A stretch of 34,342 bases of DNA from Chloroflexota bacterium (GTDB lineage Bacteria; Chloroflexota; Limnocylindria; P2-11E), in assembly GCA_021787445.1 (NCBI GenBank), contig JAJYLV010000014.1, positions 1 to 34,342 of the forward strand. Reading direction: 5' to 3'. The number at the start of each line of letters is the position of its first letter. Position 1 is the stretch's first letter. Below, one piece after another: positions 15,719 to 22,614 of this stretch. The translations under genes and the position numbers were made by a program. The notes below the pieces were generated by a model. The model worked only from the letters and a program-made list of their open reading frames with translations. It made no database searches and was not told the DNA's origin.

Positions 15719-16040
15719 CCGGTGACTTCGCGACTGCGACGAGGTTGTTCACGAGCTCGCCGAGCCGTGCGAGGCGCTCGCGATGCGCGCAGTAGCACAC
15801 ACGCGGACCATCGATGGTGCCGACGATGAGGCCCGCGTCCTTCAGCACCTTGAGGTGCTGCGAGACCGTCGCCTGGGCGAGCGGAAGCTCTTCGACGATC
15901 TCGCCGCAGTAGCAGCTGGTGCGGTCCATCAGCAAACGCAAGATGCGCACGCGAACGGGATGGCCCAGTGCCTTGGCGATCGCGGCAAGCTCGTCGTCCG
16001 TCGCGTCGATACGCGCTGGCGTGGCGGCCACCGCCGTCAT
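15693..16040 (-). CDS. arsR: ArsR arsenite-responsive repressor
   Basis: 115 residues from ATG 16040. The recognition region RTSCYCGEIVEELPLAQATV has Cys43-x-Cys45, as in the CVC site of E. coli ArsR, and a second pair lies in VCYCAH (Cys82, Cys84). The C-terminus ends AACCDEE. Likely represses acr3-arsC and itself until As(III) binds. The dyad at 16331-16346 is the likely operator. The stop of the DUF2180-like gene overlaps its start, so they share a transcript. Confidence 0.94.
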   Translation of the reverse strand: MTAVAATPARIDATDDELAAIAKALGHPVRVRILRLLMDRTSCYCGEIVEELPLAQATVSQHLKVLKDAGLIVGTIDGPRVCYCAHRERLARLGELVNNLVAVAKSPDAACCDEE

Positions 16041-16270
16041 CGTGCGGCCCTCACCGGCTCGGGCCGCGGCCCAACCACGACATGCCCGTTCGCGAGATGC
16101 CTCGTGACGACGGCACGGTCGAGGTGATGGTGACACCCGTATCGGAGTCCGCCGACCGTGTACCGCGCCGCCTCGCCGAGATGCTCGAGGCAGAGCGCCG
16201 CGCCGCACTTCAGGCACACGCCGGTAGAGGCGACGGCGTTACCCTTGATCGCGCACTCGTAGCAGTCCAT
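16037..16270 (-). CDS. DUF2180-like Cys/His-rich small protein
   Basis: 77 residues, start chosen at MDCYECAIKGNAV. CxxC pairs (CYEC, CLKCG), then CLEHL and YGCHHHLD, form a zinc-binding module resembling DUF2180 proteins often seen near ars genes. First gene of the leftward ars operon, overlapping arsR. It could bind zinc or arsenite; no enzymatic motif is seen. The family name is from memory and not searched. Confidence 0.75.
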   Translation of the reverse strand: MDCYECAIKGNAVASTGVCLKCGAALCLEHLGEAARYTVGGLRYGCHHHLDRAVVTRHLANGHVVVGPRPEPVRAAR

Positions 16271-16330
16271 GACCGACTCCTGGCGGGGCGATTTGGCTTG
16301 GGTGGTGGCGGCCTCGTCTGCCAATCGTAT

Positions 16331-16346
16331 ATCGTCGATGGACGAT
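16331..16346. promoter_or_regulatory. Putative ArsR operator
   Basis: ATCGTC-GATG-GACGAT dyad in the divergent gap (16271-16451) between the DUF2180-arsR-acr3-arsC operon and the rightward FAD oxidoreductase. It shares ATCGTC/GACGAT arms with the CmtR-type operators and could control both directions. Confidence 0.55.
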
Positions 16347-16451
16347 GAGGTCCAGAGAAGATCGGCCCTGACCGATGAGCCGGAGGACCTTTCGCTTCGC
16401 GGGAGACGGGAGATGGGTGCCCGGCCTTGCTGACCTGAGCTGGGCCCGCTG

Positions 16452-17793
16452 ATGCGGATCCTCGTCGTCGGTGGCAGTGACGGCGGGACGATGGCGGCGC
16501 TGCGCGCGCGAGCTGGATCCGACGATCGAGGTCACGATGCTCGTGGCCGACGGCTTCCCCGATTTCAGCATCTGCGGCCTGCCCTTCTACGTGAGCGACG
16601 AAGTGCACCAGCCGAGCGCGCTGGCGCACCGCACCGGGGCGCCGCTGGCCGAGCACGGAATCGAAGTGCTTCTCCACCACTCGGCCACCGAGCTTCGCCC
16701 GGCGGAGAGGACCGTGCTCGTGCGAGGGAGCGACGGGCACGAGCAGTCGATGCGTTACGACACCGTCGTCATCGCGACCGGCGCCCGGCCCCGTCGCGCG
16801 CGGATCGAGGGCGAGGACCTCGCCGGTGTCCACCACCTGCACACCGTGGCCGACGGCATCCAGCTCCGAGCACGGGTGGACGGCGGCAGGCTCGACCGCG
16901 TCGCGATCGTCGGCGCGGGTTACATCGGGCTCGAGATGGCGGATGCGTTCGTGCGACGCGGACTACACGTCACGCTGCTCAGCCGGTCCGCGACAGTACT
17001 TCCGACGCTCGACCCGAGCCTCGGGGAGCTGCTACGCGTCGAACTCGAGCGGCACGGGGTCGCGGTCGAGACCGGCGTCGCGGTGAGGCAGGTCAGCAGC
17101 GCGCAGGAGCGGCTGCGCGTGCAGGCCGACGCCGGATCGAGCTATGGGGCCGACCTCGTGCTCCTTGCCGCAGGCGTCGAGCCCAACAGCGATCTCGCCC
17201 GCAGCGCCGGCGTCGCGCTCGGACTCCATGGCGCGATCCGAGTGGATCGACGGATGCGCACGAACGTCCCGGGCGTGCTGGCCGCCGGGGACTGCGTCGA
17301 GACCTGGCACCGGCTTCTCGCGCGGCCCGCATACCTGCCGCTGGGAACGACCGCGCACAAGCAGGGTCGCATCGCCGGCGAGACCGCCGCTGGCGGCACG
17401 CGCGAGTTCCAGGGGTCCCTGGGCACGCAGGTCGTGAAGGTGTTCGAGCTCGCCGCCGCGCGGACCGGTCTGCGCGAGGCCGAGGCACGCGCGGCGGGCC
17501 TCTACCTGGTCACGGTCGAGACCGAGCCGTGGGACCACAAGGTGTACTACCCAGGCGCACGACGCCTGCACATTCGGATCACCGGCGACCGCCGCAGTGG
17601 ACGGCTGCTCGGCGCGCAGATCGTGGGCGACTGGCGAGCCGAAGCCGCCAAGCGCATCGACATCTTCGCCACGGCCATTCACAACGGCTTGAACATGGAC
17701 GACCTGAACGATCTGGACCTCAGCTACACGCCACCGCTCGGCGCGCCGTGGGACGCGATACAGGAAGCTGCACAAGCCTGGTCGATCTCATGA
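16452..17793 (+). pseudogene. FAD/NAD(P)-dependent oxidoreductase (CoA-disulfide-reductase-like), one frameshift
   Basis: ATG 16452 gives MRILVVGGSDGGTMAALRAR, a clean FAD-binding start. Then a one-base loss in a CG run near 16505 moves the frame to ELDPTIEVTMLVADGFPDFS. From there it is open to 17793, about 445 residues if repaired. FSICGLPFYVSDEV has the single active Cys of CoA-disulfide or persulfide reductases and NADH oxidases. Then come VVIATGARPR, the NAD site IVGAGYIGLEMADAF and LAAGDCVE. Divergent from the ars operon, so a thiol-redox role in arsenic stress is likely. The frameshift may be a sequencing error. Confidence 0.85.
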
Positions 17794-17848
17794 GCCTCGC
17801 GGCGGTGTCGCACCGCGGCGATGCGGTGACCGTCGCGGGTCTCGTGCG

Positions 17849-19111
17849 ATGGATGACCTCGGAGGTCAGGTGGTCGCGCGAGTAGCCACGGTCGGCGCTG
17901 CATATGGCGCCGTCATCCGCAGCCCTCGCTACTTCCCACTCTGGCTCGGGCAGCTCGTCTCGAGCTTCGGCGACACGCTCCACTACATCGCCCTCGTCGT
18001 GTTGGTGTTCCAGCTCTCGGGCCAGGGACTCGCCGTCGCAGGCCTCGTCGCGACCGAGATCGTGCCCGTCCTTCTCCTCGGTCCGGTGGCGGGCGTGGTC
18101 GTCGACCGCTTCAGCCGCAAGGGCATCCTTATCGGCGCGGATCTGTTCCGCGCTGCGCTGGCGCTCACCCTGCTCTGGCCGCAGGGGGTCTGGCACGCGT
18201 ACCTCGTGGCCGCTGGGCTCTCGGCGGGGAGTGTGTTCTTCAACCCCACGGTCAACGCGGTGATCCCGGTGCTCACCACACCGGAGCAGCGCCTCGCGGC
18301 GAACTCGGTGTCGTGGTCCACCGGTCGGCTCGTGCAGATCGTCGCGGCCTCTATCGCTGGCGGCGTGATCAGCCTCGTCGGCACCGGACCGGCCTTCGGG
18401 CTGAACGCGGCGAGCTTCGCGGTCTCGGCGCTGCTCATCGCCACGCTCGCGATCCCCGCCCACGCGGGGCAGATCGAGGGCGGTGCCAAGCGCGGCCTCG
18501 GCTCACTCCTTGCCGACGCCAGTGCCGGCCTCGCTTACGCCCGCCGCGACTTCTTCGTGTCGCGGCTGCTCGCCGTCCAGTCGCTCGCCTCCTTCGCGGT
18601 CGGCGGGACCGGTGCGATGCTCGTCGTGCTCTCCGAGCGGCACCTGCATCAGCCACCCGAGGGATTCGCTTGGCTCATCGGCGCGATCGGCGTCGGTGCG
18701 CTGTTGGGGCCGCTCATCCCGAACACTTTCGCCCGCGACTACCGTAACGCCCGCTGGCTGTTCGTCCCGTACCTGATCCGCGGCGTGGGCGACGTGCTCA
18801 TCGCCGTGTTCACGCCCCTGCCGATCGCGTTGGTCATCCTCTTTATCTACGGCTTGAACACGAGCACGGGGATGGTCGTGTTCAACAGCACCATCCAGGG
18901 CGCGATCCCCGACGCGATGCGCGGCCGGGTCTTCACCATGCTCGATGTGAGCTGGAGCACGATGCGGCTGCTGTCGCTTGGCCTAGGTGCGCTCGTGGTC
19001 GACCGGCTGGGTGTCGAGCCGCTCTATTGGATGGGCGGGACGCTGCTGTTCTTTGCCGGCGTCCTTGGCCTCGCACTGCTCGGGCGAGTGAGGTTCGGGA
19101 CCGTCGGATAG
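17849..19111 (+). CDS. MFS exporter (MFS_3 / enterobactin-exporter-like)
   Basis: 420 residues. SPRYFPLWLGQLVSSFGDTL is the first helix of the MFS_3 type, LLGPVAGVVVDRFSRK the A-motif loop, and about twelve hydrophobic helices follow, including DAMRGRVFTMLDVSWST. Likely a proton-driven drug or metabolite exporter. It follows the FAD oxidoreductase by 55 bp on the same strand and could be in the same transcript. Nothing shows the substrate; ars context suggests an arsenical, but that is inference. An upstream in-frame start is possible. Confidence 0.88.
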   Translation: MDDLGGQVVARVATVGAAYGAVIRSPRYFPLWLGQLVSSFGDTLHYIALVVLVFQLSGQGLAVAGLVATEIVPVLLLGPVAGVVVDRFSRKGILIGADLFRAALALTLLWPQGVWHAYLVAAGLSAGSVFFNPTVNAVIPVLTTPEQRLAANSVSWSTGRLVQIVAASIAGGVISLVGTGPAFGLNAASFAVSALLIATLAIPAHAGQIEGGAKRGLGSLLADASAGLAYARRDFFVSRLLAVQSLASFAVGGTGAMLVVLSERHLHQPPEGFAWLIGAIGVGALLGPLIPNTFARDYRNARWLFVPYLIRGVGDVLIAVFTPLPIALVILFIYGLNTSTGMVVFNSTIQGAIPDAMRGRVFTMLDVSWSTMRLLSLGLGALVVDRLGVEPLYWMGGTLLFFAGVLGLALLGRVRFGTVG

Positions 19112-19288
19112 CCCGCGGTGGCACCTGCTGTACAGCCACGGGTACGGCCAACGGGTCGAAACCAGCCGGGATGAGGCGGACGAGCCGGGACGTCCTGCGA
19201 CCCGCGAATCAGCATCCGACTTTCTAGCGCCCGCGAACCCTGCGCGCGCGGGGGTCGGCAGAGATCGTTCTTCGCGTTCATCGTGACT

Positions 19289-19678
19289 CTAGGTCGAGCC
19301 CCTCGCCTTGAGGCGCTCACGGATGGGCCCGAAGTCGACTCTGGACCCGCACAGGAAGTGCGCGTCTCGATGTGCGTTGACCGCAGCCGCGGCGCCGTGG
19401 ACGCCGAGCTTCCTGTAAGCGTTGGCCGCGACGTTCCCCACCGTGTTGATGGAGATCCCGAACTCGAATGCGATCATCTTCTGCGTCATCCCCCGCGCCA
19501 GTCGCTCGAGGGTCGCGCATTCGCGGGCCGTGAGGGGCCGCGGGTAGGACGTCGGAGATCGTCTCACGCCCGCTTCGCCCATTGCCGTCGTGCCCCACGC
19601 GCCGATACGGCGGCCAACGAGCGCTGAGGCGTGGCCCGGTGGGTTCGGGGCGGCGACATCGGCCAAGAATCGCCACAC
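19289..19678 (-). CDS. LuxR-type HTH regulator, right end of element 1
   Basis: 129 residues, GTG start. A GerE/LuxR helix-turn-helix occupies about residues 48-105 (RPLTARECATLERLARG, then MIAFEFGISINTVGN and NAYRKLGVH). There is no receiver or ligand domain. A close homologue (33672-34070) holds the same place at the right end of element 2, including the N-terminal arm with LVGRR and the C-terminal FGPIRERL, so the whole length is real. It lies just past the integrase tail; in a circle it would follow integrase A. Likely a regulator of element or cargo genes. Confidence 0.8.
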   Translation of the reverse strand: MWRFLADVAAPNPPGHASALVGRRIGAWGTTAMGEAGVRRSPTSYPRPLTARECATLERLARGMTQKMIAFEFGISINTVGNVAANAYRKLGVHGAAAAVNAHRDAHFLCGSRVDFGPIRERLKARGST

Positions 19679-21282
19679 GTGGCCACGTGCACGGCCAAGC
19701 GGCTAGCCTGTCGGTCATGCCGCCCCTGCGGCGAGGAGCTCCAGCAGGTCCTCGAGGCCTCCGACGAGCACGCCGTGGACGAGCGTTCGATGCCCCGGGT
19801 CAGACCCCGGTCGGGACCGCCAGACTGAACTTTCGCCGCGAGCAGGGGAGCGACGTCGGGCTTCGGCCGGACGGCAACGATCGCCTGGCGGCTCACGGTG
19901 ACGGAATCGAACAGCGTGCGGAGAACTTGGCATCGGCGCTCGGGCGATGCGCTCTCCCACGCGGTCCCCAAGTCCTGGGCCACCTTGATCGCCTGCAGGA
20001 TCCGCCGCTCATCGGGCGCCTGCTCAGCACGCTCCAACTGCGCCTGCAACACGCCGAGCTGCTCGCGGTAGTCCGCCTCGTCGAGCGCCTTCCACATGTA
20101 GGCGTCGGTCAGCCGCTTCACCGCCACTCGTAGCGTTTCGACAGTCGCGCCGTCACGCTGTTGGCTAACGCGAGCGCGCACGAGAGCCGCGACACGCGGC
20201 CGCAACGACGTCGGCAGCGCCATCGCTAGGCGCAGCCAAACTCCGAGTTGCGCTTCGATCCGCTCTGCCGCGACGGAGGGCTCCGAGCAGCCGGCGTGCT
20301 CCGACGCCCGCCGGCAACGCATGCGCCGTTTGGACGACGCCGTCACCCGCCCACCACAGGCGCAGCGCGTTACCTCCGTGAGCGGGTACACGCTCCGGTT
20401 CGCGCTGCGCTTCGGAAGCCGCACGCGTGCCCGCCGGGTCGCCTGGACCCGCTCGAAGAGGTCGAGGGGCATGAACCCCGCGAACGCGGCCCGACGAAGC
20501 TCCTTGCCGCCGCGCTTCCGCCTGTAGCCGACCAGGCCCGCGTTCAGCGGGTTCGCCAGGACGTTGCGCCACCATTCGTCGGTCAGTGATCTTCCGGCCG
20601 GCGTGCGGAAGCCCTCGCGGCTGCTCCAACGAGCGAGCTCGCCGAAGCCGACACGACCGGTCGCATACCGGTGCGCACCTTCCAGGACGATCGTGGACAG
20701 CTCGGGATGGGGCAACACCGCTCCCGCCGGGTCGCGATAGAACGTCTCGGGCAGCCGCCCAAGGGGCTCGCCTCGTTCGTGCTTTTCCCGCAACCCGACG
20801 CCGACCCACCAGCCGATGGTGTCTGAGGTGAACTCGTCGACCGCTTCCATCATCCGCTCGGCGAACTTGCCTTCGGGACGCGCGACGTCGAAGGGTGCGT
20901 TCGTGGCAACGACGTCGACGCCCCGGCGGCGGAGTTCATCCTTGTACTTGCGGGAAACCATCGCGTTGCGCGCCCACCGCGACGTATGGAGCACGATGAC
21001 CGCGGCGATCGTCCCCGTTCGCGCGAGGGCCAAGAGGTCCTGGAAGGCGACACGGTCCTCGCGTCGGCCGCTCATCAGATCGAGAAAGACATGTTCGACG
21101 GGCACCCAGAGGAGGCGACGGCTCGCCTCGTCGAGGGTGCCTTTGAGCTGCGCGGCAGGCGAGAAGCCCTCGACCTGCTCCCGCTTGGACTCCCGCAGGT
21201 ACACCGCGCCGGTACGCCAGCCAGTGTGATCGCCCGCAGCGCTCGCATAGGCGACCCAGATCTCCTGCAACTCAGCTCTCAC
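19564..21282 (-). CDS. Large serine recombinase (integrase B)
   Basis: GTG at 21282, overlapping the HTH gene. Resolvase domain: VYLRESKREQVEGFSPAAQ with Ser32 as nucleophile, DRVAFQDLLALARTG, LHTSRWARNAMVSRK. Recombinase domain around ARWSSREGFRTPAGR, zinc-ribbon-like CACGGRVTASSKRRMRCR...CSEP, then a helical coiled-coil region. After core B (VQSGGPDRGLTRG) the ORF runs on for about 85 residues of Ser/Arg-rich, low-quality sequence to 19564. The coherent neighbouring tail is in another frame. The true C-terminus is probably the tail at 34104, restored only in the circular form. Predicted integrase for element 2. Confidence 0.93.
   Translation of the reverse strand: MRAELQEIWVAYASAAGDHTGWRTGAVYLRESKREQVEGFSPAAQLKGTLDEASRRLLWVPVEHVFLDLMSGRREDRVAFQDLLALARTGTIAAVIVLHTSRWARNAMVSRKYKDELRRRGVDVVATNAPFDVARPEGKFAERMMEAVDEFTSDTIGWWVGVGLREKHERGEPLGRLPETFYRDPAGAVLPHPELSTIVLEGAHRYATGRVGFGELARWSSREGFRTPAGRSLTDEWWRNVLANPLNAGLVGYRRKRGGKELRRAAFAGFMPLDLFERVQATRRARVRLPKRSANRSVYPLTEVTRCACGGRVTASSKRRMRCRRASEHAGCSEPSVAAERIEAQLGVWLRLAMALPTSLRPRVAALVRARVSQQRDGATVETLRVAVKRLTDAYMWKALDEADYREQLGVLQAQLERAEQAPDERRILQAIKVAQDLGTAWESASPERRCQVLRTLFDSVTVSRQAIVAVRPKPDVAPLLAAKVQSGGPDRGLTRGIERSSTACSSEASRTCWSSSPQGRHDRQASRLAVHVATCGDSWPMSPPRTHRATPQRSLAAVSARGARRQWAKRA
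19715..19820 (-). other. Orphan integrase C-terminal tail, probably belonging to integrase A
   Basis: From the core, one frame reads SDPGHRTLVHGVLVGGLEDL, then LELLAAGAA and a stop at 19715. It resembles the tail at 34104 (RIHGVIVEQIEDLLELARG). The reading frame of integrase A at core A continues into this tail, while integrase B next to it enters a different frame. Interpreted as the displaced 3' end of the integrase A gene. Confidence 0.65.
19795..19820. repeat. Core repeat copy B, junction between elements
   Basis: 26 bp identical to 34182-34207; its right 14 bp equal the window start. It contains two adjacent dyads, GGTC-T-GACC and GGTC-CC-GACC (minus-strand reading). It lies inside the 3' part of integrase B. 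Probable att junction where element 1 ends and element 2 begins. Confidence 0.75.
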
Positions 21283-21466
21283 GGCGCCGCCTCGGCTTCC
21301 GCCGCTCGGGCTGGTGCTTCTCGAACCGCGCGAGCTCGCCCGAGGTCACGAACCAGCGGCCGGCGAGCTTCTGTCCGCGCAGTCGTCCGGCCACGACCCA
21401 CTGGCGCACGAGCTCCGGATGCCGACGTAGCCGCCGGGCGACCTGTTGGAGCGGAATGATGTCCAC
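21272..21466 (-). CDS. Excisionase-like HTH protein
   Basis: 64 residues, GTG start. IPLQQVARRLRRHPELVRQW, then VVAGRLRGQKLAGRWFV, is the MerR/excisionase-type winged helix (HTH_17) with the tryptophan after the recognition helix and a basic tail. Its stop overlaps the integrase B start, so the two are translated together. By position it is probably the recombination directionality factor that allows excision of element 2. Integrase A has no visible counterpart. Confidence 0.8.
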   Translation of the reverse strand: MDIIPLQQVARRLRRHPELVRQWVVAGRLRGQKLAGRWFVTSGELARFEKHQPERRKPRRRRES

Positions 21467-21623
21467 CTAATTGGATTATACCGAGGAGTGGCTCATGGGT
21501 GATGCGGCAGGGTTCTGTTGCCTCGAGCGCGATATCGACGAGGATATCGAGCAGCTCGTCCAGCGTCGGATTCCCCGTCGACCCCGCGCGACCCGAAGGA
21601 ACGGAGAGCCCGCGCGCATTCAT
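21279..21623 (-). CDS. Small ORF between methyltransferase and HTH gene
   Basis: ATG 21623 overlaps the methyltransferase stop (ATGA), beginning MNARGLSVPSGRAGSTGNPT and continuing LDELLDILVDIALEATEP. This resembles the peptide before integrase A. The ORF then runs in a shadow frame through the HTH gene, so only the first 40-50 residues look coding; the real stop may have been lost. Function unknown. Confidence 0.35.
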   Translation of the reverse strand: MNARGLSVPSGRAGSTGNPTLDELLDILVDIALEATEPCRITHEPLLGIIQLGGHHSAPTGRPAATSASGARAPVGRGRTTARTEARRPLVRDLGRARAVREAPARAAEAEAAP

Positions 21624-22426
21624 CGGCGCTGGTCCCACGGCAACGGCTCCTGGGCACAGCGCTCGACGATGAGCGGGCAGTACTCCTCGGCGCGCTCGAT
21701 GCCGATGGCGCGGCGCCCCATGGCGCGCGCGGCCACGAGCGTCGTCCCGCTGCCGGCGAAGGGGTCAAGCACCGTGGCCCCGAGCGGCGCGGCGAGGGCC
21801 ACGAGGTAGCGCGTGACGTCCTCGGGCTTCTGCGTCGGATGGCCGGTCGCCTCTCGCCCCCTCTTGCGGCGAGGCGCCTCGATGACCGTCCCGGCCATCG
21901 GCCCGGCGGGATGGGGGACGTAGCGGTGGGGGCCCAAGCCGTGCGAGCGCACGAGACGGCGGCTGGGCCGCAGTGCGGAGCCGTAGCGGCGCAGGCCGCG
22001 GACGTCCTCGGACTCGGCCAGGAGCAGGCCGCTGATAACGATCTGCTCGTGCTCGGGCCGCAAGTACCCCGGCGCGACGCGGAAGCCCGCGTAGTGGGCC
22101 CACACGAGGAGTTGCATCGGGCGTGCGGGCGAGTCGCCGCGCACCTCGCGCAGCGCCGACATCACGAGGTCGAGGCGGCGACGCGGCGCGAAGGTGACGA
22201 TCGGGCCGCCCGGCATGACGACGCGGTCGACCTCGCGCAGCCACGAGGCGTACCACTCCCGGTCGCGCGGCCCGTCCCAGTCCGCGGCGCCCTCGCCGTA
22301 CGGTGGGTCGGTGACGCAGCAGTCGACGCTCGCGCTCGGGAGTTGAGCGAGGACCTCGAGCGCGTCGCCCTGGTAGAGCGTGACGTCGCCGCTCTGGAAG
22401 GTCGGCGCGAGCGTCGTGACGCTCAC
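21620..22426 (-). CDS. Orphan DNA methyltransferase, beta class (m6A or m4C)
   Basis: 268 residues. TDPPYG (DPPY at 40-43) comes first and DPFAGSGTTLVAARAMGRR, the SAM-binding motif, near residue 225. This order defines the beta class. HPTQKPEDVTRYLV precedes it, as usual. It methylates adenine N6 or cytosine N4; the motif does not decide which. No restriction enzyme is next to it, so it may protect the element from host restriction or mark its replication. Both ends overlap neighbours by ATGA-type junctions in the replication operon. Confidence 0.92.
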   Translation of the reverse strand: MSVTTLAPTFQSGDVTLYQGDALEVLAQLPSASVDCCVTDPPYGEGAADWDGPRDREWYASWLREVDRVVMPGGPIVTFAPRRRLDLVMSALREVRGDSPARPMQLLVWAHYAGFRVAPGYLRPEHEQIVISGLLLAESEDVRGLRRYGSALRPSRRLVRSHGLGPHRYVPHPAGPMAGTVIEAPRRKRGREATGHPTQKPEDVTRYLVALAAPLGATVLDPFAGSGTTLVAARAMGRRAIGIERAEEYCPLIVERCAQEPLPWDQRR

Positions 22427-22611
22427 CGCGAGACCTCGCCGTCAGACAGAGACGTGTGTGTGTCACCCGGCGATGCCTGGCGATGTGGCGGCGCTTGCGG
22501 CTCGGGTTGCTCTCGAGCGGCGTCCGCTTCGTCGCCCGTCGCCGCGTCGCCATCGGGCGCGGCGAGGCGCTGGCACATCAGCGCCTCAATCTCCTCGCGC
22601 GTCGGGAGCAC
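22423..22611 (-). CDS. Small hypothetical protein in replication operon
   Basis: 62 residues starting MLPTREEIEALMCQRLAAP, then an acidic, proline-rich tail. It lies 3 bp after the primase stop, and its stop overlaps the methyltransferase ATG. The spacing strongly suggests a real coupled gene. No motif is recognised. Confidence 0.6.
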   Translation of the reverse strand: MLPTREEIEALMCQRLAAPDGDAATGDEADAAREQPEPQAPPHRQASPGDTHTSLSDGEVSR

Positions 22612-22614
22612 GGC

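Noticed and set aside
19795-19820. Core repeat as a simple terminator
   Set aside because: It lies inside open reading frames and recurs with precise integrase context; no T-run follows it.
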